Assembly (NCBI GenBank): GCA_035695045.1
Contig: DASSEX010000019.1
Coordinates: 1-27,366 of the forward strand
Source: DASSKP01 sp035695045
GTDB taxonomy: Bacteria; Actinomycetota; Actinomycetes; JAFAQI01
DNA: 27,366 nucleotides
Reading direction: 5' to 3'
In this document: piece after piece, positions 16,010 to 24,188 of the stretch
How positions within the stretch are numbered: the stretch's first letter is position 1
Layout: every line of letters begins with the position of its first letter
Translations under genes and position numbers: made by a program
Notes under the pieces: generated by a model
The model's database searches: none
Seen by the model: the letters and a program-made list of their open reading frames with translations, nothing else
What the model was told of the DNA's origin: nothing

Positions 16010-16083
16010 AGCGAATGTGATCATCTTCGCCTCGACCCACGCTCACGAGACGTCACCGATACCCGAAGTTGATCACGTTCGCT
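16010..16083. repeat. Palindrome-ended repeat, copy 2
   Basis: Same length, orientation and ends as the copy at 15050-15123, exactly 960 bp away. The left arm AGCGAATGTGATCA differs from the perfect complement of the right arm TGATCACGTTCGCT by one base (a G-U pair in RNA). Arms extend to 20 nt with 18 matches. It begins 4 bp after the DUF559 stop, and its last base is part of the DUF4233 stop codon. Confidence 0.8.
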
Positions 16084-16517
16084 CACGGAGCAGTGGGGCG
16101 CCAGAGGCGGAGGTAGTAGAGCCAGATGCCCGCGAAGAGGACGCCCACGACGTACATCGGCCAGGTGATGACGCCGGACACGACCACCCAGGGCTGCAGG
16201 AGGCTCGCGAAGACGCGGCCGTGCCGACGCCGGAGCTGAGCGGCCGCGACGATCAGCAGCACGCCGAGGACCAGGAGATAGACGATGTGCCAGGCGACCA
16301 CGTGGCCGCGCTCGGCGCCGGCGACCGCGGGCGCGGCGAGCAGCAGGACCAGAGCCTCGAGGACCAGACCGCCCGCACCGATGCCGAGCAGTCCCCGCGG
16401 AGGCGTGGCCGCTGGCGTCGCCCCGGGCGTCGCCCCCGGCGTGGCCCCTGGCGTCGCCCCTGGCGTCGTCGCCGGTTGCGAGCCGCCAGCCACGCCTACG
16501 GGCTCGTCCGCGGTCAT
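16083..16517 (-). CDS. DUF4233 domain membrane protein
   Basis: A 144-aa membrane protein of the DUF4233 family, unknown function, conserved next to folC in actinobacteria. Residues about 15-40 are an Ala-Thr-Pro-Gly repeat (ATPG units). Four hydrophobic segments follow, ending with the family-like WVVVSGVITWPMYVVGVLF and GIWLYYLRLW. ATG 16517 overlaps the folC stop as ATGA, so it is translationally coupled to folC. Its TGA shares its first plus-strand base with the end of repeat copy 2, so the element abuts the gene without truncating it. Confidence 0.85.
   Translation of the reverse strand: MTADEPVGVAGGSQPATTPGATPGATPGATPGATPAATPPRGLLGIGAGGLVLEALVLLLAAPAVAGAERGHVVAWHIVYLLVLGVLLIVAAAQLRRRHGRVFASLLQPWVVVSGVITWPMYVVGVLFAGIWLYYLRLWRPTAP
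16402..16473. repeat. 12-bp tandem repeat within the DUF4233 gene
   Basis: Six 12-bp units based on GGCGTCGCCCCT (16402, 16414, 16426, 16438, 16450, 16462; the outer two degenerate) encode the ATPG repeat. A unit change would keep the reading frame and vary the length of the cytoplasmic or extracellular linker. Confidence 0.8.
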
Positions 16518-17869
16518 AGGACGGGGCCAGGTGCCAGCAGCCGGCGGGCTTCGCCGACGGTGACGATCGACCCGGTCACGAGCACGCCGCCCCCGACGTT
16601 GCCGTCCTCCTCGGCGGCCGTCACGGCCGCCTCGATGGCATCGTCGAGTCGCGGAACGACCTCGACCCGCGAGTCCCCGAACACCTCTACGGCGACAGCG
16701 GCGAGCTCGTCGACACCGAGCGCGCGCGGCGAGGTGTTGGTGGTCACCACGACGCTGTCGACCACGGGCTGCAGCGCGTCCAGCAGCCCACCGGCGTCCT
16801 TGTCGTCGAGCACCGCGACGACGGCGACCAGCCGAGTGAAGGAGAACGCTTCATCGAGCGCCACGGCCAGCGCTGCGGCGCCGGCCGGGTTGTGGGCGCC
16901 GTCGAGGAGCACCGTCGGGCTGCGTCGCACCACCTCCAAGCGCCCGGGCGACGTCACCGAGGCGAATGCCGCGCGCACGACGTCGACGTCGATCCGGCCG
17001 CGTTCACCGGCACCGAAGAACGCCTCGACCGCCGCGAGCGCGCAGACGGCGTTGCCGGCCTGATGCGCGCCGTACAGCGGCAGGAACACCTCTTCGTAGG
17101 TGCCGCCGAGACCTTCGAGCTCCAGCATCTGCCCGCCGACGGCGACAGTGCGGGATCGCACACCGAAGTCCGTTCCCACCCGGACGATCGAGGCGCCGAC
17201 CTCCTCGGCCCGGCGCGCGAGCACGACGGCTGCGCCCGCAGGTTGCGGCGCCTCCACCACCACGGCGCCGGGATGGATGATCCCGGCCTTCTCGGCCGCG
17301 ATCGCCTCGACCGTGTCCCCGAGGATGCCGACGTGGTCCAGTCCGATCGGGGTGACGACGGCGACCGGCGCCTGCACCACGTTGGTCGCGTCCCAGCGAC
17401 CGCCGAGACCGACCTCGACGACGGCGACGTCGACCGGCGCATCCGCGAACGCGGCGAACGCCATCGCCGTGAGCAGCTCGAAGAAGGTGAGGGGGTCCGG
17501 ATGCCGGCCGTCGACGAGTGCCGCGAACGGCGCCACGTCGTCGTACGCCGCCGCGAACCGGAAGGCGTCGAGTGGCTGCCCGTCGAGCGCGATCCGCTCG
17601 GTCGGCGACTCGAGGTGGGGGGAGGTGTAGCGGCCCGTCCGCACGCCGAACTCGCGCAGCAGCGCGTCGATCATCCGGGCCGTCGTCGTCTTGCCGTTGG
17701 TGCCCGTGATGTGGATGGAGGGGTAGCTCCGCTGCGGCGATCCGAGCAGGTCGAGCAGATCGGTGATCCGGTCGAGGTCGGGCACCATCCGGCTGGGGAA
17801 GCGTTCCTCGAGCGCCTTCTCGACCCGGGCGAGTACGACGTCGGCCTCGTCCGCCCGATCGTCCGCCAC
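16514..17869 (-). CDS. folC: Dihydrofolate synthase / folylpolyglutamate synthase
   Basis: ATP-dependent Mur-ligase-like enzyme that makes dihydrofolate and adds glutamates to folates. The 451-aa product is typical. The P-loop is in HITGTNGKTTTARM (about residues 55-68), followed by GRYTSPHLESPTERI, VEVGLGGRWDATNV, GLDHVGILGDT and the C-terminal domain marker LLDGAHNPAGAAAL. GTG 17869 is chosen because a TAGTCT hexamer lies exactly 6 nt upstream (leaderless geometry). It is divergent from valS with 36 bp between start codons, and its stop overlaps the DUF4233 start. Confidence 0.95.
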   Translation of the reverse strand: MADDRADEADVVLARVEKALEERFPSRMVPDLDRITDLLDLLGSPQRSYPSIHITGTNGKTTTARMIDALLREFGVRTGRYTSPHLESPTERIALDGQPLDAFRFAAAYDDVAPFAALVDGRHPDPLTFFELLTAMAFAAFADAPVDVAVVEVGLGGRWDATNVVQAPVAVVTPIGLDHVGILGDTVEAIAAEKAGIIHPGAVVVEAPQPAGAAVVLARRAEEVGASIVRVGTDFGVRSRTVAVGGQMLELEGLGGTYEEVFLPLYGAHQAGNAVCALAAVEAFFGAGERGRIDVDVVRAAFASVTSPGRLEVVRRSPTVLLDGAHNPAGAAALAVALDEAFSFTRLVAVVAVLDDKDAGGLLDALQPVVDSVVVTTNTSPRALGVDELAAVAVEVFGDSRVEVVPRLDDAIEAAVTAAEEDGNVGGGVLVTGSIVTVGEARRLLAPGPVL

Positions 17870-17875
17870 GGCAAA

Positions 17876-17881
17876 AGACTA
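17876..17881 (-). promoter_or_regulatory. -10 hexamer TAGTCT for folC
   Basis: TAGTCT is separated from GTG 17869 by six bases (TTTGCC), the same hexamer and spacing as at 7964-7969. Confidence 0.55.
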
Positions 17882-17892
17882 GAGGCGCCAAA

Positions 17893-17898
17893 TACGAT
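17893..17898 (+). promoter_or_regulatory. -10 hexamer TACGAT for valS
   Basis: TACGAT lies 7 nt upstream of ATG 17906 and overlaps the earlier in-frame ATG at 17897, which therefore could not be on the transcript. This decides the valS start. Confidence 0.55.
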
Positions 17899-17905
17899 GG
17901 CCGAC

Positions 17906-20449
17906 ATGACCGATCTACATGTGCCCGAGAAACCGTCGCTCGACGGCCTCGAGGACAAGTGGATCGCCGTATGGGACGAGCAGGGGACCTACCGCTTCGA
18001 CCGGTCGAAGTCGCGCGAGGAGATCTACTCCATCGACACGCCGCCGATCACGGCGAGCGGGTCGCTGCACGTGGGTCACGTGTTCTCCTACACGCACACC
18101 GACCTGGTCGCCCGCTACCAGCGCATGCGTGGCCGCGAGGTGTTCTACCCGATGGGCTGGGACGACAACGGCCTGCCGAGCGAGCGCCGCGTGCAGAACT
18201 ACTACGGCGTCCGGTGCGACCCCTCGTTGCACTACGACCCCAACTTCCGACCTCCCGCCGGCGGCGAGGGCAAGGCCACCCGGCCGCAGGACCAGATCCC
18301 GATCTCGCGGCAGAACTTCGTCGAGCTCTGCGACCAGCTGACCGCCGAGGACGAGAAGGCCTACGCCGACGTCTGGCGCCGGCTCGCGCTGTCGGTCGAC
18401 TGGTCGGACCCCTACCGCACGATCGACCGGCGCTCGACCGCGATCTCGCAGAAGGCGTTCCTGCGCAACCTCGCCCGCGGCGAGGCCTACCAGGCCGAGG
18501 CACCGTCGCTGTGGGACACGACGTTCCGCACGGCGGTCGCACAGGCCGAGCTCGAGGATCGCGAGCGTCCGGGTGCCTACCACCGGATCGCGTTCCACAA
18601 GGCCGACGGGCCCGTCTACATCGAGACGACCCGACCGGAGCTGCTGCCCGCGTGCGTCGCACTGGTCGCGCATCCCGACGACGAGCGCTACCAGCCGTTG
18701 TTCGGGACGACGGTCCGTACGCCGCTCTTCGCCGCCGAGGTGCCGGTCGTCGCGCACCATCTCGCCGAGCCCGACAAAGGTTCCGGCATCGCGATGATCT
18801 GCACCTTCGGTGACCTCACCGACGTCACCTGGTGGCGCGAGCTGCAGCTGCCGACGCGGGCCATCGTCGGTATGGACGGCAGGCTGCTTCCCGATCCCCC
18901 GGCGGGGGTAGACGCGGCGGCGTACGCGCGGATCGCCGGCAAGACCGTGCACTCTGCGCGCGAGGAAGTCGTCGCGATGCTGCGTGAGTCGGGCGAGATG
19001 GAGGGCGACCCCAAGCCGATCACGCACCCGGTGAAGTTCTACGAGAAGGGCGACAAGCCGCTCGAGATCGTCACGACTCGGCAGTGGTACATCCGCAACG
19101 GCGGACGGGACACGACGATCCGCGACGCTCTCGTCGGGCGCGGCCGCGAGATCGACTTCCACCCCGCTCACATGCGCGTGCGCTACGAGCACTGGGTCGA
19201 GGGGCTGACAGGCGACTGGCTGATCTCCCGGCAGCGCTTCTTCGGCGTTCCCTTCCCCGTCTGGTACGCCCTCGACGACGAGGGCAACCCCGACCACGAC
19301 AAGCCGATCACGCCGGACGAGTCGGCGCTGCCCGTCGACCCGTCGAGCGACGCACCTCCCGGCTACGACGAGAGCCAGCGCGGCAAGCCCGGCGGCTTCA
19401 TCGGTGACCCCGACGTGATGGACACCTGGGCCACCTCGTCGCTGTCGCCGCAGATCGCCGGCGGCTGGACGTTCGACGACGACCTCTTCGGCCGCGTCTT
19501 CCCGATGGATCTGCGTCCGCAAGGACAGGACATCATCCGGACCTGGCTGTTCTCGACGGTCGTGCGGTCGCACTTCGAGTTCGGGACCGTGCCGTGGAAC
19601 AACGCCGGCATCAGCGGCTGGATCCTCGACCCGGACCGCAAGAAGATGTCGAAGTCCAAGGGCGCCGTGGTCACACCGATCTCGCTGTTCGAGGAGTTCG
19701 GCAGCGACGCGGTCCGCTACTGGTCGGCGTCAGCTCGCCTCGGCACCGACGCCGCGTTCGACACCGGGCAGATGAAGATCGGTCGACGGCTGGCGATCAA
19801 GCTGCTCAACGCGTCGAAGTTCGCGCTCGGGCTCGGTGTGACACAGCCGGATCTCTCGGCCGTCACCCACCCGCTCGACCGCGCGTTGCTCGTCCGCCTC
19901 GCTGACGTCGTCGAGACCGCGACACTGGCCTTCGACCGCTACGACCACACGCGCGCGCTCGAAGCGACCGAGACGTTCTTCTGGACCTTCTGCGACGACT
20001 ACGTCGAGCTCGTCAAGGAGCGCGCCTACGGCGAGCGCGGCGAGGCGCAGCAGGCATCGGCGAAGGCGACGTTGGCCATTGCCTTGCACGTGCAGCTGCG
20101 ACTGTTCGCGCCGTTCCTTCCGTTCGTGACGGAAGAGGTCTGGTCGTGGTGGCAGGAGGGCTCGGTGCACCGGGCCGAGTGGCCGACGCTTGCCGACGTC
20201 GCGGTTGACGAGGGCGAGGCTCGCTTGCTCGGCCTCGTCGGCGACGCGTTGTCGCAGGTGCGCAAGGCGAAGTCGGAGGCGAAGGTGTCGATGCGCACCG
20301 ACGTCGCGAGTGTCGTCATCAGTGCGGACAACGACGCCGTCGCGCTTCTGCAGAGCGCCGGCGACGACCTGCGCAGCGCCGGACGGATCGCCGACCTGCA
20401 GTTCGCTACCGCAGGCGACGGCGAGCTCGCCGTGCGGGTGACGCTCTAG
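17906..20449 (+). CDS. valS: Valyl-tRNA synthetase (compact type)
   Basis: Class I aminoacyl-tRNA synthetase charging tRNA-Val. From ATG 17906 the product is 847 aa. The HIGH-type motif is H55-VGH58 in TASGSLHVGHVFSYTHTD, followed by PMGWDDNGLPSERRVQNYYG. An editing domain is inserted (about 160-400, with TTRPELLPACVALVAHP). KMSKS is at 580-584. An anticodon-binding helical domain ends the protein. There is no C-terminal coiled-coil tRNA arm of the common bacterial ValS, and the signature segments match the archaeal-like form seen in some actinobacteria and Rickettsia. The longer open frame upstream of 17897 is antisense to folC and not coding. It is convergent with the GAF gene, with interlocked stops. 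Confidence 0.95.
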   Translation: MTDLHVPEKPSLDGLEDKWIAVWDEQGTYRFDRSKSREEIYSIDTPPITASGSLHVGHVFSYTHTDLVARYQRMRGREVFYPMGWDDNGLPSERRVQNYYGVRCDPSLHYDPNFRPPAGGEGKATRPQDQIPISRQNFVELCDQLTAEDEKAYADVWRRLALSVDWSDPYRTIDRRSTAISQKAFLRNLARGEAYQAEAPSLWDTTFRTAVAQAELEDRERPGAYHRIAFHKADGPVYIETTRPELLPACVALVAHPDDERYQPLFGTTVRTPLFAAEVPVVAHHLAEPDKGSGIAMICTFGDLTDVTWWRELQLPTRAIVGMDGRLLPDPPAGVDAAAYARIAGKTVHSAREEVVAMLRESGEMEGDPKPITHPVKFYEKGDKPLEIVTTRQWYIRNGGRDTTIRDALVGRGREIDFHPAHMRVRYEHWVEGLTGDWLISRQRFFGVPFPVWYALDDEGNPDHDKPITPDESALPVDPSSDAPPGYDESQRGKPGGFIGDPDVMDTWATSSLSPQIAGGWTFDDDLFGRVFPMDLRPQGQDIIRTWLFSTVVRSHFEFGTVPWNNAGISGWILDPDRKKMSKSKGAVVTPISLFEEFGSDAVRYWSASARLGTDAAFDTGQMKIGRRLAIKLLNASKFALGLGVTQPDLSAVTHPLDRALLVRLADVVETATLAFDRYDHTRALEATETFFWTFCDDYVELVKERAYGERGEAQQASAKATLAIALHVQLRLFAPFLPFVTEEVWSWWQEGSVHRAEWPTLADVAVDEGEARLLGLVGDALSQVRKAKSEAKVSMRTDVASVVISADNDAVALLQSAGDDLRSAGRIADLQFATAGDGELAVRVTL

Positions 20450-21213
20450 CCGCTGCTGACGCTGGCGCGCTGCTCAGGCAGCGTCAACAGCTCGGCGCTC
20501 TTCGCAGGATCGTCCATCACTGCGCCGAGCAAGCGGTGCAGCCGGTCGAGGTGCCGGTCGAGGTCACGCTGGGCGCCCGCACGGCTGCTCTCGCGAGCCG
20601 CCTGCAGCAGGTTGCGGGCCGCGAGCAGTCGCGCCTCCGCGGCGTCCGCGCGCGTCCGGGCCGCTGCGGCGCGCGCATAGGCACGAGCGCTCTGGATGGC
20701 CGCCGCCACGATGGGCGCCACCGTGAGCAGCAAGGCCCGGTCGTCATCGTTCCAGGCGTCGGGCTCCGGAGAGTCGATCTGCAGCACGCCGATCGCGCGG
20801 CCGTCGGCCACGAGCGGAACAGCGAAGTAGCTGCGTACGCCGACAGAGACGCGCTTTCCCTTGCCGATCTGGGCGGCGTCGAGGTCGGCGATGTAGACCG
20901 GCTGCTCCGTCAGGATCACGCGCCCGGCGACCGACGAACCGAGTGGCACGCGCTGCTCCATCACGTGCGCGGGAGCGATCGGGTCACTCGAGGCCATCCG
21001 GATCCAGCCGTCGTCGTCGAGCAGCTGGATCGACCCGCCACCGAACGGGAGCAGCGGGCGCACACACCGCAGCGTCTCCGTCAGCACGTCGTCGAGGTCG
21101 TGGCGTGCAGTGACCTGTCGCGCGAGCCGGGACAGCAGGGAGTCGACTTGTTCCCCCTCACGACGCGTCACCGGACTATGAGACCTCGCTCCGGGTGGTC
21201 CGTAAATAGTCAT
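20446..21213 (-). CDS. GAF domain-containing protein
   Basis: A 255-aa putative small-molecule or redox sensor. A GAF domain covers about residues 35-170 (PLLPFGGGSIQLLDDDGWIR, VPLGSSVAGRVILTEQPVYI, SYFAVPLVADGRAIGVLQID). It is followed by an Ala/Arg-rich coiled coil (about 172-215) and a helical tail. No kinase, GGDEF or ANTAR output domain is seen. ATG 21213 is used; GTG 21171, just before the conserved part, is an alternative preceded by GGAGCGAGG. The 146-bp gap to clpX holds no clear promoter or terminator. Its stop interlocks with the valS stop in a CTAG. Confidence 0.85.
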   Translation of the reverse strand: MTIYGPPGARSHSPVTRREGEQVDSLLSRLARQVTARHDLDDVLTETLRCVRPLLPFGGGSIQLLDDDGWIRMASSDPIAPAHVMEQRVPLGSSVAGRVILTEQPVYIADLDAAQIGKGKRVSVGVRSYFAVPLVADGRAIGVLQIDSPEPDAWNDDDRALLLTVAPIVAAAIQSARAYARAAAARTRADAAEARLLAARNLLQAARESSRAGAQRDLDRHLDRLHRLLGAVMDDPAKSAELLTLPEQRASVSSG

Positions 21214-21359
21214 CTGGGACTAGTCCGTCGGGGTCAAATCGTTCTAAATCCAGTCCTCCCGGGCGACGCAAAGGGCGCACACCGGCCGGGGCTAACTCTC
21301 ATTGGTCACGTCGAGCAGTGGCTATGCCGAGCGACGACGGCAACGGAGCCGTCAGCGGG

Positions 21360-22634
<1,275 letters not shown>

Positions 22635-22759
22635 TCGCTCTCCTTCATCTCGTCGCCGGACCCGCGCGACGCGGGGACGCAGGACTGGCCGGCTCGTGCC
22701 GGTGCCCGGGTATGACGGTACCGCCTACATCGGCTTCTCGGGCCGGGTTACTGAGGCGA

Positions 22760-22779
22760 ACGCCGCTCGGCTTCGGCGT
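22760..22779. terminator. Hairpin between clpP2 and clpX
   Basis: ACGCCG and CGGCGT arms (6 bp) with an 8-nt loop lie about 80 nt beyond the clpP2 stop. It may attenuate read-through into clpX. Low certainty in GC-rich DNA. Confidence 0.3.
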
Positions 22780-22792
22780 GTCGCGGCGTCCT

Positions 22793-22807
22793 GTGACGCT
22801 GCGTCAC
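22793..22807. promoter_or_regulatory. 15-bp perfect palindrome between clpP2 and clpX
   Basis: GTGACGC-T-GCGTCAC is a perfect dyad with a 1-nt centre, 50 nt downstream of clpP2 and about 158 nt upstream of clpX. It could be a dimeric-regulator operator or a 6-bp hairpin with a CTG loop. Confidence 0.35.
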
Positions 22808-22856
22808 CCTTCCGGTCGCGCCGGGTCACCCGCTCGGCCTAACCGCCCGGTCCCCG

Positions 22857-23483
22857 TCAGGAGACCGGAGTCAGCTTGCGGCTCTGGATGACCTCGTCGA
22901 CGAGGCCGTACTCCACCGCATCGGCTGCCGTCAGGATCTTGTCGCGCTCGATGTCCTGGCGGACCTGGTCCTCGGACCGCCCGGAGTGGCGGGCGAGGAG
23001 AGACTCGAGCAGTGCGCGCATCCGCAGGATCTCGCGCGCCTGGATCTCGATGTCGGAGCCCTGGCCGCCACCCTCGCTGTAGGGCTGGTGGATGAGGATC
23101 CGGGAGTTGGGGAGCGCGAAGCGCTTGCCCTTCGTGCCGGCGGCGAGGAGGACGGCCGCGGCGGACGCCGCCTGCCCGAGGCACACCGTCTGGATCTCCG
23201 GCCGGATGAACTGCATCGTGTCGTAGATCGCGGTCAGCGCCGTGAACGAGCCGCCGGGTGAGTTGATGTAGATCGAGATGTCGCGGTCCGGATCCATCGA
23301 CTCCAGGCACAGCAGCTGCGCCATGATGTCGTCCGCCGACGTGTCGTCGATCTGCACGCCGAGGAAGATGATCCGCTCCTCGAACAGCTTGGTGTAGGGG
23401 TTGTGCACGCGCTCGCCGTAGGTCCCGCGCTCGCGGAACTCAGGAATGATGTAGCGGCTGCTCGGCAGGTGCAGGTTGTTCAT
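22857..23483 (-). CDS. clpP2: ATP-dependent Clp protease proteolytic subunit 2
   Basis: Serine protease subunit; actinobacterial ClpP1 and ClpP2 form a mixed two-ring barrel. The 208-aa product has the catalytic triad S107 (GQAASAAAV), H132 (ILIHQPYS) and D181 (IERDKIL). The frame is open far upstream, but ATG 23483 is chosen because AAGGAG lies 6-7 nt before it and clpP1 ends 29 nt upstream. The residues around the active serine and the roughly 30-residue N-terminal lead distinguish it from its neighbour. Confidence 0.97.
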   Translation of the reverse strand: MNNLHLPSSRYIIPEFRERGTYGERVHNPYTKLFEERIIFLGVQIDDTSADDIMAQLLCLESMDPDRDISIYINSPGGSFTALTAIYDTMQFIRPEIQTVCLGQAASAAAVLLAAGTKGKRFALPNSRILIHQPYSEGGGQGSDIEIQAREILRMRALLESLLARHSGRSEDQVRQDIERDKILTAADAVEYGLVDEVIQSRKLTPVS

Positions 23484-23512
23484 CGCGGTCTCCTTGGGAT
23501 CGATGCGGGCGG

Positions 23513-24121
23513 TCAGGAGACCGCGCCCTTGGACGGCACCTGGTTGGCGCGCGCCACGACATGGTCGACGAAGCCGTAGTCCTTCGCCTCGTCGGCGGTG
23601 AACCAACGGTCTCGGTCGGAGTCCTTCTCGATCTGCTCGACGGTCTGTCCGGTGTGGAACGCGATGCGCTCCTGCAGGATCTTCTTCGTGTAGAGCATCT
23701 GCTCGGCCTGGATGGCGATGTCGCTCGCGGTGCCACCGAGACCACCGGACGGCTGGTGCATCATGATCCGGGCGTGCGGGGTGGCGTAGCGCTTGCCGGA
23801 CGCGCCGGCGCACAGCAGGAACTGGCCCATGCTCGCCGCGAGCCCCATCGCCACCGTCGCGATGTCGTTCTCGACGTACTGCATCGTGTCGTAGATCGCC
23901 ATGCCGGCCGAGACGCTGCCGCCGGGTGAGTTGATGTAGAGGTAGATGTCGCGCTCGGGGTCCTCGGCGGCGAGCAGCAGCAGCTGCGCGCAGATCTGGT
24001 TGGCGATCGGGTCGTCGACCTGGCTGCCGAGGAACACGATCCGCTCGCGGAGAAGCCGCTCATAGACGGAGTCGTTGAGGTTCATGCCGGAGCCGGCGCC
24101 GCGCATCTGGATCTCACTCAT
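23513..24121 (-). CDS. clpP1: ATP-dependent Clp protease proteolytic subunit 1
   Basis: First subunit of the ClpP1P2 protease. The 202-aa product has triad residues S97 (GLAASMGQ), H122 (IMMHQPSGG) and D171 (DSDRDRWF), and an AAEDPERDIYLYINSPGGS segment. ATG 24121 is supported by TAGGGT exactly 6 nt upstream (leaderless geometry). An internal ATG at residue 13 corresponds to the start of the conserved region, and a processed propeptide is possible. It is co-transcribed with clpP2. Confidence 0.97.
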   Translation of the reverse strand: MSEIQMRGAGSGMNLNDSVYERLLRERIVFLGSQVDDPIANQICAQLLLLAAEDPERDIYLYINSPGGSVSAGMAIYDTMQYVENDIATVAMGLAASMGQFLLCAGASGKRYATPHARIMMHQPSGGLGGTASDIAIQAEQMLYTKKILQERIAFHTGQTVEQIEKDSDRDRWFTADEAKDYGFVDHVVARANQVPSKGAVS

Positions 24122-24127
24122 GATGCG

Positions 24128-24133
24128 ACCCTA
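24128..24133 (-). promoter_or_regulatory. -10 hexamer TAGGGT for clpP1
   Basis: TAGGGT is separated from ATG 24121 by six bases (CGCATC), which is the leaderless pattern seen at four other starts in the window. Confidence 0.55.
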
Positions 24134-24143
24134 GCCCGCGGCC

Positions 24144-24159
24144 GACGCCGTACGGCGTC
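24144..24159. promoter_or_regulatory. 16-bp palindrome over the clpP1 -35 region
   Basis: GACGCCGTACGGCGTC is a perfect palindrome covering the position expected for the clpP1 -35 element. It may be an operator, or a 6-bp hairpin (GTAC loop) helping to end tig transcripts. Confidence 0.4.
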
Positions 24160-24164
24160 CTGTT

Positions 24165-24175
24165 CGCTGACAGCA
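24165..24175 (+). promoter_or_regulatory. ClgR-like box upstream of clpP1
   Basis: CGCTGACAGCA matches the mycobacterial ClgR core as I recall it (CGCYNANRGCG) except for the last base. It is centred about 48 bp upstream of the predicted clpP1 transcript start, a plausible activator position. ClgR activates clp genes in several actinobacteria. Confidence 0.35.
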
Positions 24176-24188
24176 GGACGACGGCGGG

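Noticed and set aside
15050..16083. A complete composite transposon or toxin-antitoxin module
   Set aside because: No transposase, no second gene and no toxin partner is present between the repeats; the single gene looks degenerate.
16892..17905. Open frame extending valS upstream by about 340 codons
   Set aside because: It is antisense to folC, and the valS family N-terminus begins at 17906, immediately after a promoter-like hexamer.
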